Shown here: positions 16,746-25,300 of the stretch, in pieces
Layout of the letters: every line of letters begins with the position of its first letter
How positions within the stretch are numbered: position 1 is the stretch's first letter
DNA from: Sphaerimonospora mesophila NBRC 14179 = JCM 3151
GTDB lineage: Bacteria; Actinomycetota; Actinomycetes; Streptosporangiales; Streptosporangiaceae
DNA length: 53,401 bases
Reading direction: 5' to 3'
Assembly (NCBI GenBank): GCA_001552515.1
Contig: BCRI01000041.1
Location: 1-53,401, forward strand
Notes under the pieces: generated by a model
Databases searched by the model: none
What the model was told of the DNA's origin: nothing
What the model saw: only the letters and a program-made list of their open reading frames with translations
Translations under genes and position numbers: made by a program

Positions 16746-18097
16746 CCCTGCTGACCGGGTGGGGCCGCACCGCCCCCACACCCGCGACCCTGGAGCGCCC
16801 GCGATCGGCCGCCGAGGCGGCCGAACTGCTCACGCGGGCAGGCCGGCGCGGCGTCGTGGCGCGCGGCCTCGGCCGTTCGTACGGCGACGCCGCCCAGAAC
16901 GCCGGCGGCCTGGTCCTCGACTGCACGGCACTCGGCCGTACGGGACCGGAACCGGCCTGGCGGCTCGGCTCCGACGGCCTCGTCACCGCCTCGGCCGGGG
17001 CCGGCCTGCATGATCTGATGACCGACCTGGTGCCGAAAGGCTGGTTCGTCCCCGTGACCCCGGGCACCCGATATGTCACGGTCGGCGGGGCCGTCGCGGC
17101 CGACGTCCACGGCAAGAACCATCACGTCGACTCTTCCTTCGGCGCGCACGTCCGCTCGCTGCGCCTGCTCACCGCCGACGGAACGCTGCGCGAGCTGACC
17201 CCGGACGACGAGCTGTTCTGGGCCACCGTGGGCGGCATGGGGCTGACCGGCGTCATCGTCGAGGCGACCTTCCGCTGCGTGCCCGTCGAGACCTCCCGGA
17301 TGGTCGTGGACGTCGAGCGGACCCGCGATCTCGACCAGACCCTGGAGGTGATGGCCGAGACCGATCACCGCTACCGCTACACCGTCGCCTGGATCGACCT
17401 GCTGGCCGGGGGCCGCCGGATGGGCCGGAGCGTGCTCACCCGCGGCGACCACGCCACGACCGCTGATCTGCCCGCCCGGATGCGCGGCGACCGGCTCGCC
17501 TTCGGCCCCCGGCCCCGCCTCGCCGCGCCCCCCTGGGTGCCCGGCGGGCTGCTCAACCGCGCGACGGTCAGGGCGTTCAACGCCGCCTGGTACGGCAAGG
17601 CCGCCCCCGCAGCGGGGAAACGCCTGGTCCAGGGCATCGCGCCCTTCTTCCACCCCCTGGACGGGGTCGCGGGATGGAACCGGATGTACGGCTCACGCGG
17701 CTTCGTGCAGTACCAGTTCGCCGTGCCGTTCGGGGCCGAGGACACCCTGCGCCGGGTGGTGGCCCGGCTGTCGGGAGCGGGGGTGGTGTCGTTTCTGACC
17801 GTGCTCAAGCGGTTCGGGCAGGGCACCCCGGCGATGCTGTCGTTCCCCATGCCCGGGTGGACGCTGGCCCTGGACATCCCGGCCGCCCAGCCCGGCCTGG
17901 CCGGGCTGCTGACCGAGCTGGACGAGTGGGTCGCCGCCGCCGGGGGACGGATATATCTGGCCAAGGACTCCCGCATGTCCGCCGAGATGATGGCCGCGAC
18001 CTACCCCCGGCTCGACGAGTGGCGGGAGATCCGGTGGCGGGCCGACCCCGGCGGGCTGTTCGTCTCCGACCTGGCGCGGCGGCTGCGCCTGCTCTGA
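16742..18097 (+). CDS. dprE1: Decaprenylphosphoryl-beta-D-ribose 2'-oxidase
   Basis: FAD enzyme of the vanillyl-alcohol-oxidase superfamily that oxidises C2' of decaprenyl-phosphoryl-ribose, working with DprE2 to form the arabinose donor. The 451-residue protein has the FAD PCMH region (GVVARGLGRSYGDAAQN), the DVHGKNHHVDSSFG motif and the substrate-side motif LAKDSRMS containing the conserved Lys. In the benzothiazinone-sensitive mycobacterial enzyme the sequence near residue 387 is GWNICVDF; here it is GWTLALDI, with Ala376 in place of Cys. It overlaps the UbiA gene by 4 nt. It is close in length to the mycobacterial enzyme. Confidence 0.92.
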   Translation: MTLLTGWGRTAPTPATLERPRSAAEAAELLTRAGRRGVVARGLGRSYGDAAQNAGGLVLDCTALGRTGPEPAWRLGSDGLVTASAGAGLHDLMTDLVPKGWFVPVTPGTRYVTVGGAVAADVHGKNHHVDSSFGAHVRSLRLLTADGTLRELTPDDELFWATVGGMGLTGVIVEATFRCVPVETSRMVVDVERTRDLDQTLEVMAETDHRYRYTVAWIDLLAGGRRMGRSVLTRGDHATTADLPARMRGDRLAFGPRPRLAAPPWVPGGLLNRATVRAFNAAWYGKAAPAAGKRLVQGIAPFFHPLDGVAGWNRMYGSRGFVQYQFAVPFGAEDTLRRVVARLSGAGVVSFLTVLKRFGQGTPAMLSFPMPGWTLALDIPAAQPGLAGLLTELDEWVAAAGGRIYLAKDSRMSAEMMAATYPRLDEWREIRWRADPGGLFVSDLARRLRLL

Positions 18098-18125
18098 TAG
18101 GTACCTTGATCGTGGACCTGCTTTG

Positions 18126-18893
18126 ATGAGGAATGTGAGAAACGCGTTGGGTCGGGTCGACACGGTTCTGCTGCTGGGTGGACGCAGCGAGATCGGCCTC
18201 GCCATCGTCGAGCGGCTCGTCCGGGACGGCGCCCGCCGCGTCATGCTGGCCGCCCGGGGTGGTACGGCTCCCGCCGAGGAGATCGAACGGCTCGAACGGC
18301 TCGGGGCCGAGGTCCATCTGGCCGATTTCGACGCGGCCCGGCCGGACACGCACGCCGCGCTGATCGAGGCGGCCGCTGCCGAGCTCGGCGACCTCGACGT
18401 GGTGATCCCGGCCTTCGGCGTGCTCGGCAGCCAGGCCGTCTACGACGAGGACCCGGTCGCGGCCGCCCGTGACGTCGCGGTCAACTTCGGCGGGCACGTC
18501 TCGGCCGGTCTGGCCGCCGCCAGGCGGCTGCGTGAGCAGGGCCACGGCACACTCGTGGTGCTGTCGTCGGTGGCCGGTGTGCGGGTGCGCAGGGCGAACT
18601 TCGTGTACGGCTCGGCCAAGGCGGGGCTGGACGGCTTCGCCCAGGGACTGGCCGACTCCCTCCACGGGTCGGGCGCCCGGGTCGTGCTCGTCCGCCCAGG
18701 GTTCGTGATCGGCAGGATGACCGAGGGGATGACCCCCGCCCCGATGTCGGTGACCGTGGACGCGGTGGCGGACGCCGTGGTCGACGCGCTCGGGTCGGGC
18801 CGGCGGACCGTATGGGTGCCGCCCCGGCTCGGACCGGTATTCGCCGTGATGCGGCTCCTGCCCAGGGCGATCTGGCGCCGTCTGCCCCGCTGA
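18126..18893 (+). CDS. dprE2: Decaprenylphosphoryl-2-keto-ribose reductase
   Basis: Short-chain dehydrogenase/reductase partner of DprE1; it reduces the 2'-keto intermediate with NAD(P)H to give decaprenyl-phosphoryl-arabinose. The protein of about 255 residues has the nucleotide-binding motif LLLGGRSEIG at the N-terminus (the GGxSEIG form typical of DprE2), an LSSVAG serine and the catalytic YGSAK. The start is ATG 18126 (a TTG at 18123 and a GTG at 18135 are alternatives). It lies 28 nt after dprE1, completing a three-gene operon. Confidence 0.9.
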   Translation: MRNVRNALGRVDTVLLLGGRSEIGLAIVERLVRDGARRVMLAARGGTAPAEEIERLERLGAEVHLADFDAARPDTHAALIEAAAAELGDLDVVIPAFGVLGSQAVYDEDPVAAARDVAVNFGGHVSAGLAAARRLREQGHGTLVVLSSVAGVRVRRANFVYGSAKAGLDGFAQGLADSLHGSGARVVLVRPGFVIGRMTEGMTPAPMSVTVDAVADAVVDALGSGRRTVWVPPRLGPVFAVMRLLPRAIWRRLPR

Positions 18894-18899
18894 GCGTGC

Positions 18900-18950
18900 C
18901 GCCTGCCGAATGAGCGCCTGCCGAATGAGCCTGGTGCGGAATGAGCCGGG
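18900..18950 (+). repeat. Short tandem repeat after dprE2
   Basis: Three consecutive imperfect copies of a 15-16 bp unit ending in GAATGAGC (GCCTGCCGAATGAGC twice, then CTGGTGCGGAATGAGC) follow the dprE2 stop. Confidence 0.6.
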
Positions 18951-18963
18951 TGCGGAAGAAAGG

Positions 18964-19001
18964 GGCGCCGCCGCACCGGGGGGGATGGGTGCGGCGGCGC
19001 C
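18964..19001. terminator. Bidirectional hairpin between convergent genes
   Basis: Perfect 14-bp inverted repeat GGCGCCGCCGCACC / GGTGCGGCGGCGCC (18964-18977 and 18988-19001) with a 10-nt loop, placed between the ends of dprE2 (+) and the S1 protease gene (-). No T-run on either side. Confidence 0.7.
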
Positions 19002-19047
19002 GGGAGGTGGTGTCGTTACCGGGGTCGTCTCATCGCCCGGTGATGGG

Positions 19048-20235
19048 TCATCCGGTGACGAGCGTGAGTCCGTAGACGCGAAGGATCTCGTTCACGGGCT
19101 GGAAGTAGGTCGTGCCGCCGTAGGTGCAGTTGCCGCTGCCGCCGGAGGTCACGCCCTGGGCCTGGCTGCCGGAGATGAACGAGCCGCCGGAGTCGCCGGG
19201 CTCGGCGCACACGTTGGTCCGCGTCAACTCGGAGACCGTGCCCTGGGAGTAGCGGACGCTGGCGTTGAACTGCTGGACGGTGCCGCAGTGCCAGCCCGTG
19301 GTCGAGCCGGAACGGCAGATCGAGGAGCCTATGGGAGCCACCGACGAGCCGCGGACGGCGACGTTGGCGCCTCCTCGCCCGACGTACGGCGTCGGCGTCC
19401 AGTTGCTGTTCACCGCGACCCAGGCGTAGTCGTTGCCGGGGAACGACGACCCCTGGAAGGTGCCCTGGGCGACCCCGTTGTACCCGGTCGTCCTGTCGCC
19501 GGCGCGGCCGCAGTGGCCGGCGGTGACGAACCCGTTGGTGCTGCCCCGCCGTACCGAGAAGCCGATGGAGCAGCGGGACGAGTTGTTGATGTAGTAGGCG
19601 TCGCCGCCGCGCAGGTCGTAGAACGTCTGCGGCCGCTCGGCCGACCGCTCCACCCGCACCAGCGACCTGTCGGCGCCGCTGGCGGCGATGAAGGCCTCGG
19701 CCTCGGCCGGCTGGGACGAGAGCACGACGACGCTGTTGCTCTTGACGTCGACGTACCAGACGGGGGTCGAGGCGGGTGGGGTGGCGGCCTGGTCGAGTGC
19801 CTCCTTGGCGGCGTCGAGCGTGCTCAGTGACCGGTCGACGATCTTGGGTTGGGCGCCGGCGGCGAGGATCGCGCCGGCCTCGGCGGCATCGGTGGTGGCG
19901 ACGATCAGTGCGTCGGACGTCGGACCGGTGACCCAGGACCCGGCGAACGAGTCGCCGAGCCTGGCGCGGACCTTCTCGTCGGTCGCCATCGCGCGGGCCT
20001 CGTTGACCAGCCGGGCCCGCGCCTGGCTCTCGCTGAGTCCGAGGTCGCGCTCCATCGCCTCGATCACGGCGGGGAGGGGTTCGGTCGTGACGGACTGGAC
20101 GGAGGAGTGGTCGGAGGCAACGGCACCCGGGTCGGGGGCCGCGGACGCGGGGCCGGCCATCAGAGTGATCGCGCTGACGGCCACGGCACAGCCGGCGGTA
20201 ACCGCGTGCCGGGGGAACCTGCGCCTGTCGGGCAT
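19048..20235 (-). CDS. Secreted streptogrisin/alpha-lytic-type S1 serine protease
   Basis: A 395-residue prepro-protease. It has a signal peptide at about 1-32 (ASA cleavage) and an alpha-lytic-type propeptide to about 207 (with LGLSESQARARL and VVVLSSQPAEAEAFIA), then a mature domain starting near LRGGDAYYI. The triad is His241 (TAGHC), Asp269 (GNDYAWV) and Ser349 (PGDSGGS), and cysteine pairs include RCS/GHC and CRSG/HCG. The propeptide probably acts as an intramolecular chaperone. Expected role: extracellular protein degradation. It is the first gene of the leftward side, 114 nt from the LysR gene end. Confidence 0.94.
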   Translation of the reverse strand: MPDRRRFPRHAVTAGCAVAVSAITLMAGPASAAPDPGAVASDHSSVQSVTTEPLPAVIEAMERDLGLSESQARARLVNEARAMATDEKVRARLGDSFAGSWVTGPTSDALIVATTDAAEAGAILAAGAQPKIVDRSLSTLDAAKEALDQAATPPASTPVWYVDVKSNSVVVLSSQPAEAEAFIAASGADRSLVRVERSAERPQTFYDLRGGDAYYINNSSRCSIGFSVRRGSTNGFVTAGHCGRAGDRTTGYNGVAQGTFQGSSFPGNDYAWVAVNSNWTPTPYVGRGGANVAVRGSSVAPIGSSICRSGSTTGWHCGTVQQFNASVRYSQGTVSELTRTNVCAEPGDSGGSFISGSQAQGVTSGGSGNCTYGGTTYFQPVNEILRVYGLTLVTG

Positions 20236-20349
20236 GTCGTTCTCCTCGGTTGACAGGGGGGTTGACCGCCAAGCTAGCCGAGTGTCAAATTTTGGGAACC
20301 TACCATTTCGTCCATAGCGCCGTGCTATGGAATCGACCCGAAGCTATGG

Positions 20350-21309
20350 TCAGGGAACCGTGCCGAAGTGGGGGTTGCTGATCAGCCAGTCGGCGTAGCG
20401 GCGGCTGCGGGACACCGCGTCGGCGTGCGCCGCCCGGGCATAGGCGGCGACCGTGGGCGCCACCCGTGCGGCGATCGAGTCGTAGTGCCAGCCCAGCAGG
20501 TGTCGCCAGCGCAGCGGGGCCCCGGCCAGCGGCATCATCACCAGCCCCGAGGTGAGCTGGAACGTCGCCTGGCAGAGCAGTACGGCCTTGCCCACCCCGA
20601 CCAGGTGCAGACAGGTCGCGATGTCGGACTCGTATATCGACTTCGGTACGAATCCGGAGCGGGCGCAGGCGATGACGAAACAGTCCGAGAAGCAGCCCTC
20701 CCCGGGCACGGCCGCCCATTGCGCCCCCGCGAGCTGTGACAGCTCCAGCTCGTTCTCCCCCGCGAGCGGGTGATTCTCCGCGAGCAGGACGAAGACCGGG
20801 TCGGTGGCCACGACACTCCAGCTCATCGTGTCCGACGGGGGCGGCGGGCTGTCGCCGCACGTTCCGACCAGGGCGAAGTCGAGCAGGCCCGCGGTCACCA
20901 TCGTGGTCAGCTCGCGCGCGGACCAGGAGGTGCGGGTGGTCACCGGCGTGCCCGGACTGTCGGCCGTGAGGCGTTCGACCAGGCCGCCGAGGATGGCCCC
21001 GTTGGTGGCGCCGAGGCGGTAGCCGGGGATCTGCTCGGAGGTGTTGGCGAACCGTACCGCGTCCTCCTGGAGTTCGCGTACGGCGGGCAGCAGGACGCGG
21101 GCGCGGGCCAGGACCATCTCGCCGAGTGGCGTGGGACGGGCGCCGTTGCGGTCGCGTTCGAAAAGGGGACCCCCGAGAGAGCGCTCGATGCGCTTGAGCT
21201 GTGCGGTGAGCGAAGGCTGAGCCAGACCGAGACGGGTGGCCGCCTTGGTGACGCTGCCGGCGTCCGCGACTTCACGCACGATCCTTAGATGACGGAGCTC
21301 CAGATCCAT
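20350..21309 (-). CDS. LysR-family transcriptional regulator
   Basis: A 319-residue regulator. Residues 1-60 are a LysR winged HTH (LRHLRIVREVADAGSVTKAATRLGLAQPSLTAQLKRIERSLG), and the rest is a periplasmic-binding-protein-like effector domain. The ATG at 21309 gives the canonical MDLELRHLRIV start. It lies upstream of the S1 protease in the same direction, so it may control that gene, but the 114-nt gap leaves this open. Effector unknown. Confidence 0.92.
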   Translation of the reverse strand: MDLELRHLRIVREVADAGSVTKAATRLGLAQPSLTAQLKRIERSLGGPLFERDRNGARPTPLGEMVLARARVLLPAVRELQEDAVRFANTSEQIPGYRLGATNGAILGGLVERLTADSPGTPVTTRTSWSARELTTMVTAGLLDFALVGTCGDSPPPPSDTMSWSVVATDPVFVLLAENHPLAGENELELSQLAGAQWAAVPGEGCFSDCFVIACARSGFVPKSIYESDIATCLHLVGVGKAVLLCQATFQLTSGLVMMPLAGAPLRWRHLLGWHYDSIAARVAPTVAAYARAAHADAVSRSRRYADWLISNPHFGTVP

Positions 21310-21365
21310 ACCGGGAAGGTACGACTACTGTGATATGCCCGCAATCCCCGAGTTGTCATTAAACT

Positions 21366-21377
21366 TGACTTAAGTCA
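21366..21377. promoter_or_regulatory. Perfect 12-bp palindrome upstream of the LysR gene
   Basis: TGACTTAAGTCA is a perfect palindrome 57 nt before the LysR start, in the 229-nt space that otherwise holds no gene. A plausible autoregulatory site; LysR sites usually follow T-N11-A, which is satisfied only loosely. Confidence 0.45.
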
Positions 21378-21538
21378 GTTAAGGCAGGCGTCACCCCCGG
21401 CCGTCGTTATTCCACTTTATCCTATATGATCTCGTGCTCGATTTTTGCGGAATCGCGAAAATCGTGATCCGTACGGTGATGTGGTGGTTTCGCGCGGTGC
21501 GGTGCGGCTCGTCGGTTTGCCGCTGCGAATGTCACGGC

Positions 21539-22306
21539 TCAGGGCAGGGTCAGGACGCGAGGGCCGTCATCGGTGATCGCCACGGTGTGCTCCATGTGTG
21601 CGGCACGGCTGCCGTCGGTGGTGCGCAGCGTCCAGCCGTCCAGGTCGGTGTGGTAGTGATCGTGGCCACCGGCCATGAGCATCGGCTCGATGGCCAGGGC
21701 GAGCCCGTGGCGGAGCGGATAGCCCCGGCCCGGGCGGCCGCGGTTGGGGACGTGGGGGTCCTCGTGCATCCGGCGGCCGATGCCGTGCCCGCCGAAGTCC
21801 CTCGGCATGCCGTAGCCGGCCGCGCCCGCGACGGTGCCGACGGCGTGGGAGATGTCCCCGATCCGGTTGCCGACGGTGGCGGCCGCGATGCCGGCCTCCA
21901 GTGCGGCGCGGGCGGTGTCGATGAGGGCGAGGTCGGCGGGGCGGGCCGTGCCGACGATGAAGCTGACGGCGGCGTCCGCCGCCCATCCGTCGAGCTCGGC
22001 TCCGCAGTCGACGCTGACGAGGTCGCCATCGCGCAGCCGACGGCCGTCGGGGATGCCGTGTACGACGGCGTCGTTGACGGACACGCAGATCACGGCGGGG
22101 AACGGCGTGGGGGCGAAGTGGGGCCGGTATCCCAGGAACGGCGACCGCGCCCCCGCCTCGCGCAGCACCGCCCGGGCGGTCTCGTCCAGATCGGCCGTCC
22201 GAACTCCGACGGCCGCCGTTTTCTGTACGGCGGCGAGCACCCGCGCCACCACCCGCCCGGCCTCCCGCATCGCCTCCAGTCCCGCGTCGGTCTTGATCTC
22301 CACCAC
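21539..22306 (-). CDS. map: Type I methionine aminopeptidase
   Basis: Removes the initiator methionine from new proteins; a two-metal pita-bread enzyme. Metal ligands are visible: Asp in VSVDCGAEL, Asp in WAADAAVSF, His in GGHGIGRRMH, Glu in AIEPM and Glu in HMEHTV. About 255 residues is the short type I length without an N-terminal zinc extension. GTG 22306 (or the adjacent GTG 22303) follows GGGAGG on the minus strand; the longer frame to 22333 would run into the palindrome shared with the divergent HTH gene. It is probably a second map copy, since the essential one usually sits in the ribosomal-protein region. Confidence 0.92.
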   Translation of the reverse strand: MVEIKTDAGLEAMREAGRVVARVLAAVQKTAAVGVRTADLDETARAVLREAGARSPFLGYRPHFAPTPFPAVICVSVNDAVVHGIPDGRRLRDGDLVSVDCGAELDGWAADAAVSFIVGTARPADLALIDTARAALEAGIAAATVGNRIGDISHAVGTVAGAAGYGMPRDFGGHGIGRRMHEDPHVPNRGRPGRGYPLRHGLALAIEPMLMAGGHDHYHTDLDGWTLRTTDGSRAAHMEHTVAITDDGPRVLTLP

Positions 22307-22335
22307 GTTCCCCGACCTCCCGATTGACTCCAATA

Positions 22336-22354
22336 ACTATACCGGTATTAGTAT
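22336..22354. promoter_or_regulatory. Palindromic operator and -10 box between map and HTH gene
   Basis: ATACCGGTAT (22339-22348) is a perfect palindrome; with flanks it reads ACTATACC/GGTATTAGT, symmetrical apart from one base. It overlaps a TAGTAT -10 hexamer (22349-22354) that lies 7 nt before the ATG at 22362, the spacing of a leaderless transcript. A likely autoregulatory site for the HTH protein that could also touch the map promoter. Confidence 0.5.
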
Positions 22355-22361
22355 CACGGTC

Positions 22362-22643
22362 ATGGTGAGAGTGCCTCTGACCCCGGAGGAGCGACAGCGG
22401 GGAGAACGGTTCGGCGCCCTGCTCAGGCAGGCTCGCGGTGAGCGCAGCATGGTCGAGGTCGCCGCGGCGGCCGGGGTGTCCGCCGAGACACTGCGCAAGA
22501 TCGAGACCGGCCGCGCGCCCACGCCGGCCTTCTTCACGGTGGCGGCGCTGGCCGCGGCGCTGGGTCTGTCCCTCGACGAGCTCGCCGTGGCCTGCGCCGA
22601 TGCCTCGGGCCGGGACGGCTCCGAGTTCCGAAGAGCCGGCTGA
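22362..22643 (+). CDS. Small XRE-family helix-turn-helix protein
   Basis: A 93-residue protein made almost wholly of one XRE/Cro HTH domain: LTPEERQRGERFGALLRQARGERSMVEVAAAAGVSAETLRKIETGRAPTP, then a second helical pair (VAALAAALGLSLDELAVAC). There is no effector domain. ATG 22362 fits a leaderless mRNA (TAGTAT 7 nt upstream). Divergent from map and probably autorepressed through the palindrome between them. Confidence 0.85.
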   Translation: MVRVPLTPEERQRGERFGALLRQARGERSMVEVAAAAGVSAETLRKIETGRAPTPAFFTVAALAAALGLSLDELAVACADASGRDGSEFRRAG

Positions 22644-22787
22644 CGTCGCGACGCGCTCGACACCCGCGGGCTCGGCACATCGGACGGTGGCGTACGGAAA
22701 CGCGGGGCCCGGTTCGCGCGGGGCCGCATAGATCGGCCCTCGCCGGGCAGTGCGCCTGCGGACGATGAACATGCCGAAGGGGGAGAC

Positions 22788-23333
22788 ATGCTCAAGGGCA
22801 GGACAGTCGCGTTCCTCGTCGCGCCGGAGGGGGCCGAGCAGGTCGAGCTCACCGAGCCGTGGAAGGCCGTTCAGCAGGCCGGAGGCACGCCCCGTCTGAT
22901 CTCGACCAGGCCGGGAGAGATCCAGGCGTTCAACCATCTGGACCGGGCCGACACCTTCCCGGTGGACGCCACCGTCGGCCAGGTGTCCGTCGAGGACTTC
23001 GACGGCCTGGTGCTGCCGGGCGGCGTCGCCAACCCCGACCACCTGCGTACAGAGGACGCGGCCGTACGGTTCGTCAAGGGCTTCTTCGAGGCGGGCAAAC
23101 CGGTCGCGGTCATCTGTCACGGGCCGTGGACCCTGATCGAGGCCGATGTCGTACGCGGCCGCCGGATGACCTCCTGGCCGAGCGTGGCCACCGACCTGCG
23201 CAATGCCGGCGCCGACTGGGTGGACGAAGAGGTCGTGGTCTGCGGCGGCGGCCCGAACACGCTGGTCAGCAGCCGCAAGCCGGACGACCTCAAGGCCTTC
23301 TGCCAGGCCACGGTGGACGCCCTCGGCTCCTGA
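22788..23333 (+). CDS. DJ-1/PfpI-family protein
   Basis: A 181-residue member of the type 1 glutamine-amidotransferase-like DJ-1/PfpI superfamily. The nucleophile elbow is AVICHGPWTLIEADVVRGRRMTSW, with the conserved Cys-His-Gly-Pro. The N-terminal strand KGRTVAFLVAPEGAEQVELTEPWKA carries the conserved Glu that activates the cysteine. Members act as deglycases, glyoxalases or chaperones in stress; which applies here cannot be told. A strong GGGGGAG ribosome site precedes the ATG. Confidence 0.92.
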   Translation: MLKGRTVAFLVAPEGAEQVELTEPWKAVQQAGGTPRLISTRPGEIQAFNHLDRADTFPVDATVGQVSVEDFDGLVLPGGVANPDHLRTEDAAVRFVKGFFEAGKPVAVICHGPWTLIEADVVRGRRMTSWPSVATDLRNAGADWVDEEVVVCGGGPNTLVSSRKPDDLKAFCQATVDALGS

Positions 23334-23457
23334 CCCGCGCTGCGCGCCCCCGAAGAGCAGGGGCGCGGTTAGCCAACTGTGACGAACGGCAACTAACCTG
23401 GGTCGCCGTTCGTCGGGATAGGTGCTGACACTTTCCCGGGTTGGCCATGGAGGACGG

Positions 23458-25287
23458 ATGTATCCCCCACAACAGCAGAAGCGCCGCCGGAGCTTCGCAC
23501 CGTTCATCGTCGCGATCATCCTTGCGGGCGCGCTCATCGTGGGGTTACGGATGTTCTTCGGCGGAACCGGTGGAACCGCCGGGAGCGGTGCGGGTGGTGA
23601 TGACGGGGCCGCTGGGCGCCGGGCCTGCGGCGACGGCGGCGTGACGCTGACCGTGGCCGTGTCCAGTGAGAAGGCCGAGCTTCTCCGCAAGATGGCCGGG
23701 GCGTACAGCGGGCGGGAGGTGGACGGCCGCTGCGTCGACGTGGTGGTCAACTCCAAGGCGTCCGGCGAGGCGATGCAGGCGCTGGCCCGCGGTTGGGACA
23801 AGCGGGTGGACGGGCCGAGGCCCGATGTGTGGACGCCCGCGAGCACCGGCTGGATCAGCCTGCTCCAGCAGCGGGTCGAGGACGGTGACCGGGCCGGCCT
23901 CGTCGCCGCGGAGAACCCGACGATCGCCAAGTCCCCCCTGGTGATCGCGATGCCCGAGCCGATGGCGAAGGCGCTCGGCTGGCCGGCCAAGAAGATCGGC
24001 TGGTCGGACGTGCTGGATCTCGCCAACGACCCGAAGGGGTGGGCGAAGTACGACCACCCCGAGTGGGGCGCGTTCCGCCTCGGCAAGACCAACCCGAACT
24101 TCTCCACCTCCGGCCTCAACGCGACGATCGGCGCCTATTTCGCCGCGACCGGGCTGTCCGGCGACCTCTCGGACGGTGATGTGAGCGCGGGGCGCACCCG
24201 TGACTTCGTGAAGGGCGTCGAGCGGTCGATCGTCCACTACGGCGACACCACCCTGACGTTCCTGTCGAACCTGCAGAACGCCGACGACTCCGGCGCCGCG
24301 ATGTCGTACGTCTCCGCGGTCGCCGTCGAGGAGAAGTCGGTGTGGGACTACAACCAGGGCAACCCGACCGGCGACCCGGCGACGCTCGGCAAGCACGCCA
24401 AGCCCAAGGTCCCGCTCGTGGCGATCTACCCGAAGGAGGGCACGCTCTTCTCGGATCATCCGTACGCCGTGCTGTCCTGGACGGAGGACGACAAGAAGGC
24501 TGCTGCCGCCGATTTCCTGAAATATCTGCAATCGCCGGACCAGCAGGACGAGTTCGGCAAGTATGCCTTCCGCTCCTTCGAGGGCGAGCCGGGCAAGCTG
24601 ATCACCAAGGCCAACGGCCTCGATCCCAAGGAACCCGCGACGACGCTGAGCGTGCCGGCGCCGGGGGTGCTGGACCGGGTCCTGAAGAGCTGGGCCGAGC
24701 TGCGCAAACCCGCCAACGTGCTGCTGGTCCTCGACGTCTCGGGTTCCATGGGCGCCGAGGTGCCCGGCACCGGCAAGACCAAGCTCGACCTGGCCAAGCA
24801 GGCGGCGATCAACGCGCTGCCGCAGTTCGGCCCGAACGACAGCGTCGGATTGTGGATGTTCTCCCTCAAACAGGACGGCAACAAGGACCACCGCGAGCTG
24901 GTGCCGATGGGCCGGGGGAACCAGAGCCGGCTGAAGAGCCGGATCGACGGTCTCATCGCGAACGGCGGCACCGGCCTGTACGACACGGCGCTCGCGTCCT
25001 ACGAGCACGTGCTGCAGCGGCAGAGCGACGACGCGATCAACGCGGTGGTCTTCCTCACCGACGGCAGGAACGAGGACAACAACTCGATCTCCCTGGACGA
25101 CCTCCTCGCCGAGCTGCACAAGGAGGCCGGGCAGGAAACGGTCCGGATGTTCACGATCGCGTACGGCGCCGACGCCGATCTCGGGGTGCTCCGGCAGATC
25201 TCGCAGACCACCGACGCGGCGGCCTACGATTCACGCAAGCCGGGCAGCATCGATCAGGTGTTCACCGCAGTGATCTCCAACTTCTGA
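23458..25287 (+). CDS. Membrane-anchored solute-binding / von Willebrand factor A fusion
   Basis: A 609-residue protein. A basic N-terminus and one TM helix (about 13-32) anchor it with the bulk outside. Residues about 60-405 resemble extracellular solute-binding proteins (LTVAVSSEKAELLRKMAGAYSG, then DVWTPASTGWISLLQQ and PLVIAMPEPMAKALGWP). Residues about 420-605 are a vWA domain with a complete-looking MIDAS: DVSGSMG at 426-432, the later Thr (NGGTGLYD) and Asp (FLTDGRNED). The ATG at 23458 follows GGAGGA. The partner is the membrane/coiled-coil gene 13 nt downstream. Ligand unknown. Confidence 0.85.
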   Translation: MYPPQQQKRRRSFAPFIVAIILAGALIVGLRMFFGGTGGTAGSGAGGDDGAAGRRACGDGGVTLTVAVSSEKAELLRKMAGAYSGREVDGRCVDVVVNSKASGEAMQALARGWDKRVDGPRPDVWTPASTGWISLLQQRVEDGDRAGLVAAENPTIAKSPLVIAMPEPMAKALGWPAKKIGWSDVLDLANDPKGWAKYDHPEWGAFRLGKTNPNFSTSGLNATIGAYFAATGLSGDLSDGDVSAGRTRDFVKGVERSIVHYGDTTLTFLSNLQNADDSGAAMSYVSAVAVEEKSVWDYNQGNPTGDPATLGKHAKPKVPLVAIYPKEGTLFSDHPYAVLSWTEDDKKAAAADFLKYLQSPDQQDEFGKYAFRSFEGEPGKLITKANGLDPKEPATTLSVPAPGVLDRVLKSWAELRKPANVLLVLDVSGSMGAEVPGTGKTKLDLAKQAAINALPQFGPNDSVGLWMFSLKQDGNKDHRELVPMGRGNQSRLKSRIDGLIANGGTGLYDTALASYEHVLQRQSDDAINAVVFLTDGRNEDNNSISLDDLLAELHKEAGQETVRMFTIAYGADADLGVLRQISQTTDAAAYDSRKPGSIDQVFTAVISNF

Positions 25288-25300
25288 GCCGGAGCCGAAC

